In this document: positions 29,633-38,605 of the stretch, in pieces | How the letters are laid out: every line of letters starts with the position of its first letter | Position numbering within the stretch: the first letter of the stretch is position 1 | Assembly (NCBI RefSeq): GCF_000187245.1 | Contig: NC_027862.1 | Coordinates: 434,001 to 498,000, forward strand | Length of the DNA stretch: 64,000 bases | Reading direction: 5' to 3' | Source: Ogataea parapolymorpha DL-1 | Lineage: Eukaryota; Ascomycota; Pichiomycetes; Pichiales; Pichiaceae | The notes under the pieces: model-generated | Seen by the model: the letters and a program-made list of their open reading frames with translations, nothing else | Database searches by the model: none | Told to the model about the DNA's origin: nothing | Position numbers and translations under genes: made by a program

Positions 29633-30307
29633 TTAAAATGCGACCTCATCGTCACCGTCCTCATCCGCATCATCAAATTCGCCATCATCAAAATATTTTT
29701 CGGCATTATAATCATCGTCATCTTCCTCTTCAAACTCATCGTCTTCCTCGTCTTCCTCCTCCTCTGCCTCGACTGCATCTTCGTCAAAATCTTCAACGCT
29801 ATCAAATTTCTCAATAATATGCCTTTGTTTTTCCTCCAAATTCATCGGCGAGGGCATTCCTGTCACGACGGGTTTGGAGAATGTTGTAAAGGCAAACTTG
29901 GAAGCATTTCCTTTACCTGATTTTCGTCCAAAACCAGAAATTCTCAGTTCTTTTGGGAAAAAAATCGAAGAATAATAATTTAGACTTTTATCTTGCTTTT
30001 GTACCGTTTTTCTGTACCTGTCCGAGTAACGCGTAATTCCCTCATCAAATGTACTCTGGTTCTTACATTTTGTGATAGAATTTTTATTGGAATTTTGTGA
30101 TGACAGATTGTTCGTGTAATAGTAGGAAGAGTTAATTATTTCGCAGAAATGTGTAAATTTAAAGACTTCTTCCTTTTCTCTCATGGTCAAATTTCCAGAT
30201 ATTGGCTGCGAGTATATGCAATCCGAAGTGTCCACATAACTTCCGGCATCTGTAAAATCCAAACTAAAAGAAGCCAAGCCTTTCCCTCTCTTTTCCCTAT
30301 ATGCCAT
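29633..30307 (-). CDS. RPC31: RNA polymerase III subunit C31
   Basis: 224 aa. The signature is an extremely acidic C-terminal tail (Glu/Asp run from about residue 170) with the conserved ending DDDYNAEKYFDDGEFDD and a terminal acidic-Phe end, as in yeast Rpc31. The middle segment DEGITRYSDRYRKT corresponds to the conserved GIERYSDKY-like motif. The protein belongs to the C82-C34-C31 initiation subcomplex of Pol III. S. cerevisiae Rpc31 is 251 aa. The 400 bp upstream of its ATG (30308-30712) contain no other gene; they hold this promoter and the 3' end of PGA2. Confidence 0.92.
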   Translation of the reverse strand: MAYREKRGKGLASFSLDFTDAGSYVDTSDCIYSQPISGNLTMREKEEVFKFTHFCEIINSSYYYTNNLSSQNSNKNSITKCKNQSTFDEGITRYSDRYRKTVQKQDKSLNYYSSIFFPKELRISGFGRKSGKGNASKFAFTTFSKPVVTGMPSPMNLEEKQRHIIEKFDSVEDFDEDAVEAEEEEDEEDDEFEEEDDDDYNAEKYFDDGEFDDADEDGDDEVAF

Positions 30308-30712
30308 CGTTATGTGAGTTTTTGAGCTTGAAGTGAAAACTAAATTTTCTAGCCGTGAGAAAAAAAAATACTATAGCTGACGTACAATTCTGAAATATAG
30401 GGAGACTGCTACCACGGTGAACTCTGTTTTTGATCATATTGACTGTGCACTTTTTATAGTTCAGTATGTTGAAGTGATGAGAACATACGATTAGGCCACG
30501 GTTAATGCTTGTCCAACTGGTGACTACGCTGCGATCAGAAAGTCATTTGATTTAGTATTACATTAAGAAAACCTTGTTTACTTAGTCGCTAGTAGACTTG
30601 ATTTTTAAAACGTTGAAGAAAGCTTCAAGCACTACAAACATACCGTGTGATCCTTTTATAAGCCTGGAGAAGTTTTTTTATGCCTAGCTATTCAACGTGT
30701 CATGAGTTTCGT

Positions 30713-31096
30713 TTAATCCTCTAATAACTCGTTTATTTCCTCATCACTATCTGATCCATTTGTTTGCAAAGTCTGCAATGCCGCTTGTTCTACTTGCTTT
30801 TGGAAAAGCCTTTGCTGTGCTTTGACCTTGCTTCTTGTTCTTTTTCCCCAACCCCATCTATTGTCACTTCCTGCAACGCCGGTGGGTTCCGCCTTTATAA
30901 TATCTGGCTTTTCAATCAAAGCTTCGGCATTTCTTTTGTGGTCTTCTTCTAGCTGTTTTTTGACTTGATAGTGTTTCATAAATTCCAAGTATCTTTGTCT
31001 GAAAAATATATAACCACCTATGATGACAACCAACCGGAGAATTTTATAAATATCGAATTCTTGAGAGAGGCCTTCCCACAAATTGAAAAATGCCAT
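30713..31096 (-). CDS. PGA2: ER membrane protein Pga2
   Basis: 127 aa. One N-terminal transmembrane segment (about residues 19-33, ILRLVVIIGGYIFFRQRY) is followed by a charged helical region, the conserved WGWGKRTRSKVKAQQRLF and an acidic C-terminus DSDEEINELLED. The same order and nearly the same length occur in S. cerevisiae Pga2 (129 aa), an essential ER protein linked to Gas1 and alkaline-phosphatase processing. Its biochemical role is not known. Confidence 0.88.
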   Translation of the reverse strand: MAFFNLWEGLSQEFDIYKILRLVVIIGGYIFFRQRYLEFMKHYQVKKQLEEDHKRNAEALIEKPDIIKAEPTGVAGSDNRWGWGKRTRSKVKAQQRLFQKQVEQAALQTLQTNGSDSDEEINELLED

Positions 31097-31225
31097 ACTT
31101 TGATGAAGCCTATAATAAGCTGATAACCAATTAATACCACTTTTGTCCCTATTATCGAGGAAGGTTAATAACTTATATACAAAAAGGTACGGTCCGGCGA
31201 TATTTTTGAAAAACGTTTTCGAGTA

Positions 31226-31504
31226 TTATTGAAAACGGTAATGATTTTTCTTGGGATTGATGTTTGGTAATATATTGTCAGATGATTTTTGTAATAGCGC
31301 CCAAGAAATGTTCCACAGCAAACTATCCAGCACACTTGGCTGAAGAAAGATTCGTTGCTTGATAACTACTAAAATGCTATGAAATTCTTTGTCATTTCTT
31401 GTTAAACATCTAGATTCACCGTTACAGTCAGTCAAATGCAGTACACCGTTTAGAGTTGAATCTGTGTACGAGCTTGCTAGACGTATGAAAAGAGCTACAG
31501 GCAA
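31226..31504 (-). CDS. Unresolved small frame between PGA2 and ALF1, possible spliced gene
   Basis: An open frame of about 92 codons with protein-like composition (RLASSYTDSTLNGVLHLTD, then FHSILVVIKQRIFLQPSV) but no in-frame ATG near its start. Just upstream on the same strand lies TAACTAAC followed by CCTTGCCTGTAG, which looks like a branch site plus 3' splice site. A first exon from the ATG near 31562 would be natural, but I found no consensus donor giving the right phase. A 62-codon frame on the forward strand (31389-31577) overlaps it and is an alternative. No family was recognised. Confidence 0.25.
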   Translation of the reverse strand: MPVALFIRLASSYTDSTLNGVLHLTDCNGESRCLTRNDKEFHSILVVIKQRIFLQPSVLDSLLWNISWALLQKSSDNILPNINPKKNHYRFQ

Positions 31505-31608
31505 GGTTAGTTACATTGAGCCACACCATTTTGGGATATCGATTAACAACTTCACGCACATATTGTTTTTGAATTGAAGGCGCCCTACTTGTGGTAGAGA
31601 TGAGCTAG

Positions 31609-32340
31609 TCAAATCTCGTCCTCAGAATTTGGAGAAGGCATCATAGGGTCGGTATGGAGCAATCGAATTTTGGAGGGCTTGACGAAGCATCCGTGGTTTT
31701 TTTCACAGTCAAAAATTCTCTTTCCCTGCAAACTACCGTCATTTTTTCCTAGAGGCAGGTCGAGCTCGACACCAACCCATATGGACTTGCCATCGTCTAT
31801 CTCATCCACTTTCCCAATGAACTTTATCACACCAGATTTAGATGTATTTCCATTCAAAACTTCACACGATTGCCCGACTCGGAGAAGTTCCGCCCTGTTT
31901 TCGAACTCCTGAGCTGATAAAGAATGTTTTTTTTGAAAGCGGGGGTCGAATTCGCCATAACAATTCTCCATTTTCCACTTGAGCACGCTATCCCTGCGTT
32001 GTTTATATTTCTCATCATCAATCACGTAGAGTTGGCCAGTACTATTGCTGAATTCTGCTTCTAATTCTCTCAGCACTGACTTTGTATTCGTATTATCGAC
32101 GTGAATTCTCGTGTGTGGTCTAATTTGATATGTACTGAGAGTTTGTGATCCTTGGGCTGTTATCTCTTCACGTTCAGCGGCGTCAGCTGATTTATAAATC
32201 CAAACCTTTTGATCAGGTGTTGGAACTCCAGTAACTAGCTCTAATCGCGACTTAAAGAAATCTATAGTCCAGTTGAGACAGATCCGTCTCTCCGATGAAG
32301 TAAGGTCAGAAGTCACAAAAACGTTTATAAAATCCATCAT
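31609..32340 (-). CDS. ALF1: Tubulin-folding cofactor B
   Basis: 243 aa. An N-terminal ubiquitin-like domain (about 1-85) is followed by a linker with the cofactor-B segment YGEFDPRFQKKHSLSAQEF and a C-terminal CAP-Gly domain (about 152-230): SGVIKFIGKVDEIDDGKSIW, VGVELDLPLGKNDGSLQGKR and HGCFVKPSKIRLL. The chain ends in EDEI, matching the tubulin-like EExx C-terminus known for cofactor B. It binds alpha-tubulin in the folding pathway. S. cerevisiae Alf1 is 254 aa. Two consecutive ATG codons (32340 and 32337) are both possible starts. Confidence 0.92.
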   Translation of the reverse strand: MMDFINVFVTSDLTSSERRICLNWTIDFFKSRLELVTGVPTPDQKVWIYKSADAAEREEITAQGSQTLSTYQIRPHTRIHVDNTNTKSVLRELEAEFSNSTGQLYVIDDEKYKQRRDSVLKWKMENCYGEFDPRFQKKHSLSAQEFENRAELLRVGQSCEVLNGNTSKSGVIKFIGKVDEIDDGKSIWVGVELDLPLGKNDGSLQGKRIFDCEKNHGCFVKPSKIRLLHTDPMMPSPNSEDEI

Positions 32341-32431
32341 ATATCGACTTTCTACTATTTTTTTTTATCTTTTTATGAGTACACTCTTCTAGAATTTTGA
32401 TTATAGCGGACCCTTACTACACTTTGATAAA

Positions 32432-32866
32432 ATGCCAAGGTTCAAGGGTTCCAACTCTAAACCTCCCGAAGAGTTTTGGAAATTACAGCCAACTCTGGTG
32501 AAATTTGAACAGAAAATGAAGCGTTCGGAATCTAAGATATCAAAAATGGGGCGTCCTAAGCATGAGAGTTTATGGGAAATCTCTCACATTAATCATCAAC
32601 GATCAAGATATATATATGAGATGTTTTACAAGAAAAAGTTGATCACAAGGCTTACATATGATTGGTTGTTGAACCACAAATACGGAGACGCTGAACTTAT
32701 CGCTAAATGGAGAAAACAGGGTTATGAAAACCTGTGTTGCTTGCAATGCATTGAAAAATCTGACGCGAATAGTACTTGTATTTGCAGGGTTCCAAAGAGT
32801 ATAGATACACAACAAAACCCAGCCTGCAGATCTTGTGGATGTCGAGGATGTGCTAGCGGTGATTGA
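32432..32866 (+). CDS. BUD31: Splicing factor Bud31 (G10 family)
   Basis: 144 aa. It starts MPRFKGSNSKPPEEFWKLQPTL (quoted to show the family N-terminus in parts: PP-E-W near residue 12). It has the ISHINHQRSRYIYEMFYKK core and a Cys-rich C-terminus (CCLQCI, CICRVPK, CRSCGCRGCAS) that coordinates zinc. Bud31 is a small, highly conserved component of the activated spliceosome (NTC-related). Length fits the family (about 145-157 aa). It is divergent from ALF1 across 91 bp and upstream of LSM7 in the same direction. Confidence 0.93.
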   Translation: MPRFKGSNSKPPEEFWKLQPTLVKFEQKMKRSESKISKMGRPKHESLWEISHINHQRSRYIYEMFYKKKLITRLTYDWLLNHKYGDAELIAKWRKQGYENLCCLQCIEKSDANSTCICRVPKSIDTQQNPACRSCGCRGCASGD

Positions 32867-32993
32867 AATTATTCTTTGGTAAACCGTTTGCTAATGTGAC
32901 CTTAAATGGTTTTGGGCCCTGACCACGGTTCATAATTAGTGACTTACTTGAAAATGTTGACATTATATAAATAATTATTTTCGCAATCGGAGA

Positions 32994-33378
32994 ATGGAGG
33001 TAGGTTACTCAGCAAACAATCGAAAGCTAACTTTATGAGTCAGAGAGACCGCGACAGAAGAGGGACAAATTAGAAGGTCCTAAAAGGGATGCAATTTTGG
33101 ACTTACAGAAATATCAAAATCAGAGACTTGTGATTACCTTTTTGGGAGGAAGGAAAGTGACTGGGGTTTTGAAAGGATTTGACCAGCTCATGAACCTTGT
33201 TCTGGATAACTGCTTCGAAACCTTGAGGGAGGAATGCGATAGCCATACTTTGTCAAGTCAAACGCGCCACTTGGGGCTGGTTGTAGTGAGAGGCCCTGTT
33301 CTGCTTACCATATCACCCTTTGGAGGTTCGGAAGTAATAGAGAATCCTTATCAGACACAAAACAAGGTAATGCATTAG
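32994..33378 (+). CDS. LSM7: Sm-like protein Lsm7, two exons
   Basis: Exon 1 is 32994-32999 (codons for Met-Glu), exon 2 is 33040-33378, product 114 aa. The uninterrupted frame without splicing has no ATG at the right place and would begin at a TTG inside the Sm fold. Splicing adds SERPRQKRDKLEGPKRDAI, of which KLEGPKRDAILDLQKYQ matches the conserved N-terminal helix of Lsm7. The Sm1 and Sm2 motifs follow: VITFLGGRKVTGVLKGFDQL, MNLVLDN, and LGLVVVRGPVLLTIS. Length equals that of S. cerevisiae Lsm7 (115 aa). It takes part in the Lsm1-7 ring (mRNA decay) and the Lsm2-8 ring (U6 snRNA). Confidence 0.88.
33000..33039 (+). other. Putative 40-nt intron in LSM7
   Basis: It starts GTAGGT, has a branch-site-like AAGCTAAC at 33024-33031 and ends at ATGAG (33039). 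The next AG at 33043 would put exon 2 out of phase. An in-frame TAA (33028-33030) shows that exon 2's frame cannot simply be extended upstream. Confidence 0.65.
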
Positions 33379-33505
33379 GTCTTTCGAAGATAAGTAGGCT
33401 CCAGTTTTTTTCTTGGTGGGGTTGTATTATATTATTGTCTTAAATTTTGAAAATAAGAAAACTCAATTAGATTTGGCTAGCTTTTAAGGGAAGGAAAGGT
33501 AGGGG

Positions 33506-36028
33506 ATGGAAATTCATGGTGAAGCTACCAAACCTGCCCAAGGCTATATGAACTGGTCGGAATATGCCGTGATCAAGTGGCTGGAATATGTCGTGATCAA
33601 TTTTGGTTCTCAGGTTGTAATTTACGATATGAATTTGAAACCGGTAAAGAAATTGCTGATACCTGATATGAATATGTGTCACATGTGCGTCATTGAACGA
33701 TATTTGCTCGTTATAGTTGATACCGGTGGAGAATTCCTAACGATCATGCTGACGAGGGACAACGAGCGGTTTGAAATCGCTTATTGTGCTCATGACATAG
33801 AGAAACACAACAGTTGTTTCCAGTATGGTGAGAAATCTTTCATTGATGGGAGTATAGCAGGCTTGATAATCGTCCATGACCAGGCAACGCTGTATCGAAT
33901 ATATGTGAATGCTTGCAAAGTAATTTTCCAGCCCTATGAGGACGACGGGATCTTGCAACTTGGGCCAAATTTCTGCTCACAAAGTCAAAGAAACGTTTTG
34001 GTCATGTACGCTGTTCACCACAGGACATTATGCCTGCCTTGGATAAATCGACAAGCTGCAAATCTTGATGATGAAGTTATTACTTGTTCAAATGGATTTG
34101 ACTCAAGGTTTTACAAACTTTCGAACAGCAATTCACAACTTTTCGGTCTTGCTCGTACTCAAGACGGAAATATTCGAAAAATCATACCAATCGGGAGCAG
34201 ACACCTTTTATTAGTTTCGGAGAAGATTAGAGTTGTCTTGAGATCGAGTGCATGCAACAAATACGGAATCCTTGGTTACGACGAAGGGTTGGAAATTTAT
34301 TGTTCAAATGGTAATATACCCGATGTTCTCTTTATACGAGAAGGTCATGCTATCATTTGTGACCCGAATAAAGGCCTATCCCTTTTAACATATACACTAC
34401 GAAAGCTTGATTTTGAATACAAACTCAAATTTGTGAATGAATACATCAAACCAAGGCAGATGCTCAGGCTGAGAAATCATAGATATCTTGCGATATCGAG
34501 CTCAAATGTCTTCCTGCTCAAGTTCACAAAAGGATGGAGACTTGAAGTTTTGAGGATACTGAGAGAACAACTCTTTGTCCCAGTCACGAATTTGCTCACA
34601 GAATCAAAAGCTATTAATATTTCTTCAGCTAATCGTACCTCTGATTTTGTTGAAATCTTACAGGATGATACGACTTGTATCACTTCAATCAAACTGCGTA
34701 GCAAGTTAAAGGTTAAGCAAACCAAAATTCCTGTTTATGACTTCTTTTGTGAAATATATCCTATAGATATCTACCATTTATTTGCACGTTGTTTGGATGG
34801 ATACCTTTATGAGTTGACCTTAAAGGAGGATACTGTTATAATCGAAAAATGCCCCATCGAAATCAAGGAGCTGGGAAATGTCATTGGGGTCGCGGCAAAT
34901 GTGCTGGTGACCACAAAGTGTGCTACCCAAGTTGCTACACATAATGTTTTCACCACTTTTAAGGGTACAGCATTATCCTGTAAGTTCACCAGCTCATATG
35001 GTGTTGTCTTTACGTCGTCAATGATATATATCTTCATGTTGCAGCCCAAACCACATGTCATTCATGAAGTGGAATGTATTACTGCTCACGCTTCAATTTA
35101 TGAGTCCGATAACAAAGATCTTAGTATTATATGCGACGTCCATGGAGTCTTGCATCATCTCAAAATCAATCGTGCTAATATGACACATGTACGGAGTGGA
35201 ACTGGTCAAGCCGATACTCAAGATTTGATGTTACTCAACAATAACATGTTTGCATCTTTAACGTCTTGCGGAACTCTTCACTTCAAAGAATTGAGCACTT
35301 TTGACGATGTTCTGATGATCAGGCTACAGAAATCATGCTCAAAAGTTTGGCGAACAAGCGATAGTTCTTTCGCTGCATTTAGTCCATTGAGAACATCGGT
35401 TTACTTCATGACTGGTAAAAGTGTTGAATCATTCTTTATCCAAAATACTGAAGACGCACTTCATCTTCAAGTGATAGAAAACTCACTGTATCATCTCCGA
35501 AAATCTGAACTTGTGATCTCTACCATAATTCCCAACCTCTTTTCAGAAAATGTCTATCATCACCTTGGACCAATGTATAATATACAAATCATAACTATTC
35601 AACAAACACCCTACTTGATTTACAACGATTATGAGAAAGTTCACTTATATGATTTGAATGTTAAGGACTCACTCGCTTCTATATATATGCCTAATATTCA
35701 GCATATTTACTCTTACAGAGGGCTGAAGTTTGGTGACAATTCAATTAATGATAGGTGTCTAATTTTGCTAGTTGCCGAGGTAAATGAACCATTTGACGCC
35801 TCGGAATGTATGCTACAATTAGTGGCATTGAAAGCGTCTCATGATCTTTCACTTCAGGTGCTTTTTAGTATTAAGCCAAAATACTCCAACTGGTCATGTT
35901 TGGATTGGTATCAATTGAGAGAAGCCCTTGAGACAAGGTCAGATTGCCAACTACAAATGCAAACAATACCTGGCTCGTGGGTGATTTCTGGCAAGAGGAG
36001 GAGTTGCTTTTGTGCCTCGAGCTTTTAG
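33506..36028 (+). CDS. Large hypothetical protein, possible beta-propeller (Mms1/DDB1/Rse1-like)
   Basis: 840 aa, one uninterrupted frame from ATG 33506. I see alternating short beta-strand-like segments through the whole length (for example VVIYDMNLKPVKKLLIP, YLLVIVDTGGEFLTIML, HAIICDPNKGLSLLTYTL), typical of WD-like/CPSF-A beta-propellers. No motif identifies the family. Mms1, the Rtt101-ubiquitin-ligase adaptor, is fast-evolving and is a reasonable but unproven candidate; S. cerevisiae Mms1 is much longer. The C-terminal end (GKRRSCFCASSF) is abrupt and the stop is only 12 bp from PIH1, so a late frameshift or truncation cannot be excluded. Confidence 0.7.
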   Translation: MEIHGEATKPAQGYMNWSEYAVIKWLEYVVINFGSQVVIYDMNLKPVKKLLIPDMNMCHMCVIERYLLVIVDTGGEFLTIMLTRDNERFEIAYCAHDIEKHNSCFQYGEKSFIDGSIAGLIIVHDQATLYRIYVNACKVIFQPYEDDGILQLGPNFCSQSQRNVLVMYAVHHRTLCLPWINRQAANLDDEVITCSNGFDSRFYKLSNSNSQLFGLARTQDGNIRKIIPIGSRHLLLVSEKIRVVLRSSACNKYGILGYDEGLEIYCSNGNIPDVLFIREGHAIICDPNKGLSLLTYTLRKLDFEYKLKFVNEYIKPRQMLRLRNHRYLAISSSNVFLLKFTKGWRLEVLRILREQLFVPVTNLLTESKAINISSANRTSDFVEILQDDTTCITSIKLRSKLKVKQTKIPVYDFFCEIYPIDIYHLFARCLDGYLYELTLKEDTVIIEKCPIEIKELGNVIGVAANVLVTTKCATQVATHNVFTTFKGTALSCKFTSSYGVVFTSSMIYIFMLQPKPHVIHEVECITAHASIYESDNKDLSIICDVHGVLHHLKINRANMTHVRSGTGQADTQDLMLLNNNMFASLTSCGTLHFKELSTFDDVLMIRLQKSCSKVWRTSDSSFAAFSPLRTSVYFMTGKSVESFFIQNTEDALHLQVIENSLYHLRKSELVISTIIPNLFSENVYHHLGPMYNIQIITIQQTPYLIYNDYEKVHLYDLNVKDSLASIYMPNIQHIYSYRGLKFGDNSINDRCLILLVAEVNEPFDASECMLQLVALKASHDLSLQVLFSIKPKYSNWSCLDWYQLREALETRSDCQLQMQTIPGSWVISGKRRSCFCASSF

Positions 36029-36040
36029 GACGTTTTGATG

Positions 36041-37051
36041 CTATTTAAGAAAGATATGCAAAATATCTGCCTTGTAGTCATCTTTGACACAGATTGCCTC
36101 GATAACGCTAGGTATCCGTCCTGCCAAGGGAATTTTTATGGGTGGAATATCGTTGATCGGGGAGTAGGTAGTCACAATCAAGCAATTAGATTTTTTGTGG
36201 TACATTAACCTTAACTCATCATGTAAATTATTCGGGACTTGACACTTAACATGAGAGATAAAAGAATCTTCCGTTTCTTCAGGATCTAGAGTCCTAAGCT
36301 GAGGAACATTTTTGAGAGCATTAATGTGAGAGTAAGCATTTACTTTCAAGTCCTGTGGTAATACTGTCATTTTTTTTGTTCCCGTAGATTTGAAATCACC
36401 AGAATTTGCAATCCTTGTTGGCCAAGGTGTTAAAATGGAACTATCACCTCGAGATTCAGTTTTGAACGCATTTGAAAATGTGAGCTGATCGTGTTCATTA
36501 GGAAGGTAAGTCACTTTTGTGAGCTCTCTCAATGCTGAGGATTTTATTTGAAACGTTGATAACTCTCCCATACATGATCGTTTCGGCAAAGCTTTAACTT
36601 GTCTATCGATGAGCAAATCATCATCGAATCGCGATTCAATGGCATCAAAGCACCATTCTATGACAATGTCTCTAAACGAGATATTGGCAAGTATCATTTT
36701 GAAAGCTTTTTCATTTAGAATGCAGTCAATTATGAGAGATGAATTCCCGGATTTATCATTACCATTTCTCAGGTCAGGAGAAAGTAGAATAGGTATTTGC
36801 CATTCATCATTAGCGATGGAAACAAAAAGAGATTTCCAATCTATCGGATCAGATAGGCTTCCAGGCAATGGAACATTAGCATTGGAGCAAACGTTGACAA
36901 AAAGTTTGGTCCTAGCAGGTGAATCTCTGTACGGCTTAATTAACCTGGTCTTCACGACAAATTTAGGATGAGGAACTATACTCACCAGTTGATCACCTAC
37001 AGAGTTAGTGTCAGGATCAATCAGGGGAAAAACATGGTCGACATTGCTCAT
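36041..37051 (-). CDS. PIH1: R2TP complex subunit Pih1
   Basis: 336 aa from the ATG at 37051; the frame is open six codons upstream to a TTG, which is not preferred. The N-terminal PIH1 domain (about residues 20-160) contains FVVKTRLIKPYRD, KLFVNVCSNANVPLPG, WQIPILLSPDLRNGNDKSG and SSLIIDCILNEKAF. This fold binds phosphopeptides. The C-terminal third is a CS-like domain that contacts Tah1. R2TP (Rvb1-Rvb2-Tah1-Pih1) is an Hsp90 co-chaperone for snoRNP, polymerase and PIKK assembly. S. cerevisiae Pih1 is 344 aa. Divergent from the next gene. Confidence 0.88.
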   Translation of the reverse strand: MSNVDHVFPLIDPDTNSVGDQLVSIVPHPKFVVKTRLIKPYRDSPARTKLFVNVCSNANVPLPGSLSDPIDWKSLFVSIANDEWQIPILLSPDLRNGNDKSGNSSLIIDCILNEKAFKMILANISFRDIVIEWCFDAIESRFDDDLLIDRQVKALPKRSCMGELSTFQIKSSALRELTKVTYLPNEHDQLTFSNAFKTESRGDSSILTPWPTRIANSGDFKSTGTKKMTVLPQDLKVNAYSHINALKNVPQLRTLDPEETEDSFISHVKCQVPNNLHDELRLMYHKKSNCLIVTTYSPINDIPPIKIPLAGRIPSVIEAICVKDDYKADILHIFLK

Positions 37052-37298
37052 ATTAATAACCGCTTTCAACTCTAAAGTAAGAGGTCTTACTCTGAGACTG
37101 GTGGGGTATTTGTCTATATTTTTGCGAGTTTACTTTTAACACGATTTGAAATTTAAGCGCGGTTTTGCGAGAGTAATTCTGTGGTTTCTTATCTGGAAAC
37201 TTTGAGTATTTTATTCAGCTATAAAAGTCGAAGATCTTGATAGAAACGCAAACTGGCTACAGTGAAACGCCACATACCAATAATTTCCACACTGAAGC

Positions 37299-38558
37299 AT
37301 GTCAATGAATCGATCATTCAAAGTTTCAAACCAGTCTCTAAATACCAAAGTCGTCTCAACTGTGCACACTAAAGTGACGCCCAATAATGATGTTATTGAA
37401 GAACAAAAAGAACAAATTATTGGTACCAATTCTGCCTCGCCATATCTCGGGGAGGATGCAGATGGTTCCTTGCAAAGCAACAAGAGAACTGGAATTAATT
37501 TGGGACTTACTGTCTATGGCACTGAATTACCTGAGACGGAGATATGCTCACGAGCCTCTTCATCGATGCAGGAAACTCTCAATCAAGACCCAATTCTGCC
37601 GAATATGGCTAAGAATTCATCTTTAAATAGCCCATCAATAACACCCACGAGACACTCTGAATCAGATCAACAAGATCATGGGTTGTCGCATGATCTTCGT
37701 CTTTTGGCTTCCAAAGAAATGGAGATCTTAGAGATAAACCAGCAAATGAAAGCACTTTCCCACAGAAAAAAGGATCTAGAAATCGAGATTCAGGAACTAA
37801 AGATAGGTATTGAAAAGGCACTCACAACAAATTTTGGATCTGGTCAACCACAGAGGAGTAATCATGGGATATTCGAAAAGCACGTTCCAAAATCCCCGAA
37901 TAGTCTTCAAAGACGACGGCTACAAACTACAGGTGTTTTTGGTGACCCGCTTCTAAATTCGAATTCCTCAGACAAAGTAGATGACGATCTGAGGGACGAC
38001 TTCGGCAGATCATGGTTTGCCAAACCTCTTACACTGTTCCAACAAATTGATTCGCTGATTTACCAAGAATTTGAGAAACTGCACATAGGTCCAGCGTTCA
38101 TGAACTCTTCGCTTCCTGGTTCGGAGCGCAAAAGTGACCACCTTGATAATTCAGAGGGACTATTATGTTCATCTTCCTTTGATGAAGGAAATCAAGAAAA
38201 GGACACCTCCTTACAGAAGGGCACTGAAAAGTGCCAGAATGATCAAGAATTCCATAACTCAAGTGACATAGTTCAGTCAGTGTCCAGCAAGTTATGGAAT
38301 TTTGTAAACGAGGTTAAGCACAATCTTGCGGTGGATGAGGAATCCGAAACCTCAACCCCCTCATCTTCACCAAAAAAGCCACGAACACCATCTTTTTCTA
38401 AACGTCGGTCCTACGGATTACATGGTAAACAAACGAGACGAAGCTCCAATCTTGATGACAAAAGCCGAGGAACAAAGGTAGATGGCCTTGAGTGCTCTGA
38501 TAGCAGTGTACTCAAAAGTAAGGATACTGAGGGAGTGGAATTAAGGAATCAAAAGTAG
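37299..38558 (+). CDS. Coiled-coil protein, Tda11-like
   Basis: 419 aa. It is mostly disordered and Ser-rich, with one strong coiled coil at about residues 130-172 (LRLLASKEMEILEINQQMKA, then KKDLEIEIQELKIGIEKAL). C-terminal to that is a conserved-looking patch DDFGRSWFAKPLTLFQQIDS and a basic SSPKKPRTPSFSKRR segment. The architecture resembles the uncharacterised fungal Tda11 family (S. cerevisiae YHR159W, 504 aa), but I rely on the coiled-coil signature alone. The function is unknown. It converges with KEL1 47 bp downstream. Confidence 0.6.
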   Translation: MSMNRSFKVSNQSLNTKVVSTVHTKVTPNNDVIEEQKEQIIGTNSASPYLGEDADGSLQSNKRTGINLGLTVYGTELPETEICSRASSSMQETLNQDPILPNMAKNSSLNSPSITPTRHSESDQQDHGLSHDLRLLASKEMEILEINQQMKALSHRKKDLEIEIQELKIGIEKALTTNFGSGQPQRSNHGIFEKHVPKSPNSLQRRRLQTTGVFGDPLLNSNSSDKVDDDLRDDFGRSWFAKPLTLFQQIDSLIYQEFEKLHIGPAFMNSSLPGSERKSDHLDNSEGLLCSSSFDEGNQEKDTSLQKGTEKCQNDQEFHNSSDIVQSVSSKLWNFVNEVKHNLAVDEESETSTPSSSPKKPRTPSFSKRRSYGLHGKQTRRSSNLDDKSRGTKVDGLECSDSSVLKSKDTEGVELRNQK

Positions 38559-38605
38559 AAGCTTAAATAAATTGGATGGATGACCAACTGGACTAAAAGT
38601 TTGTA

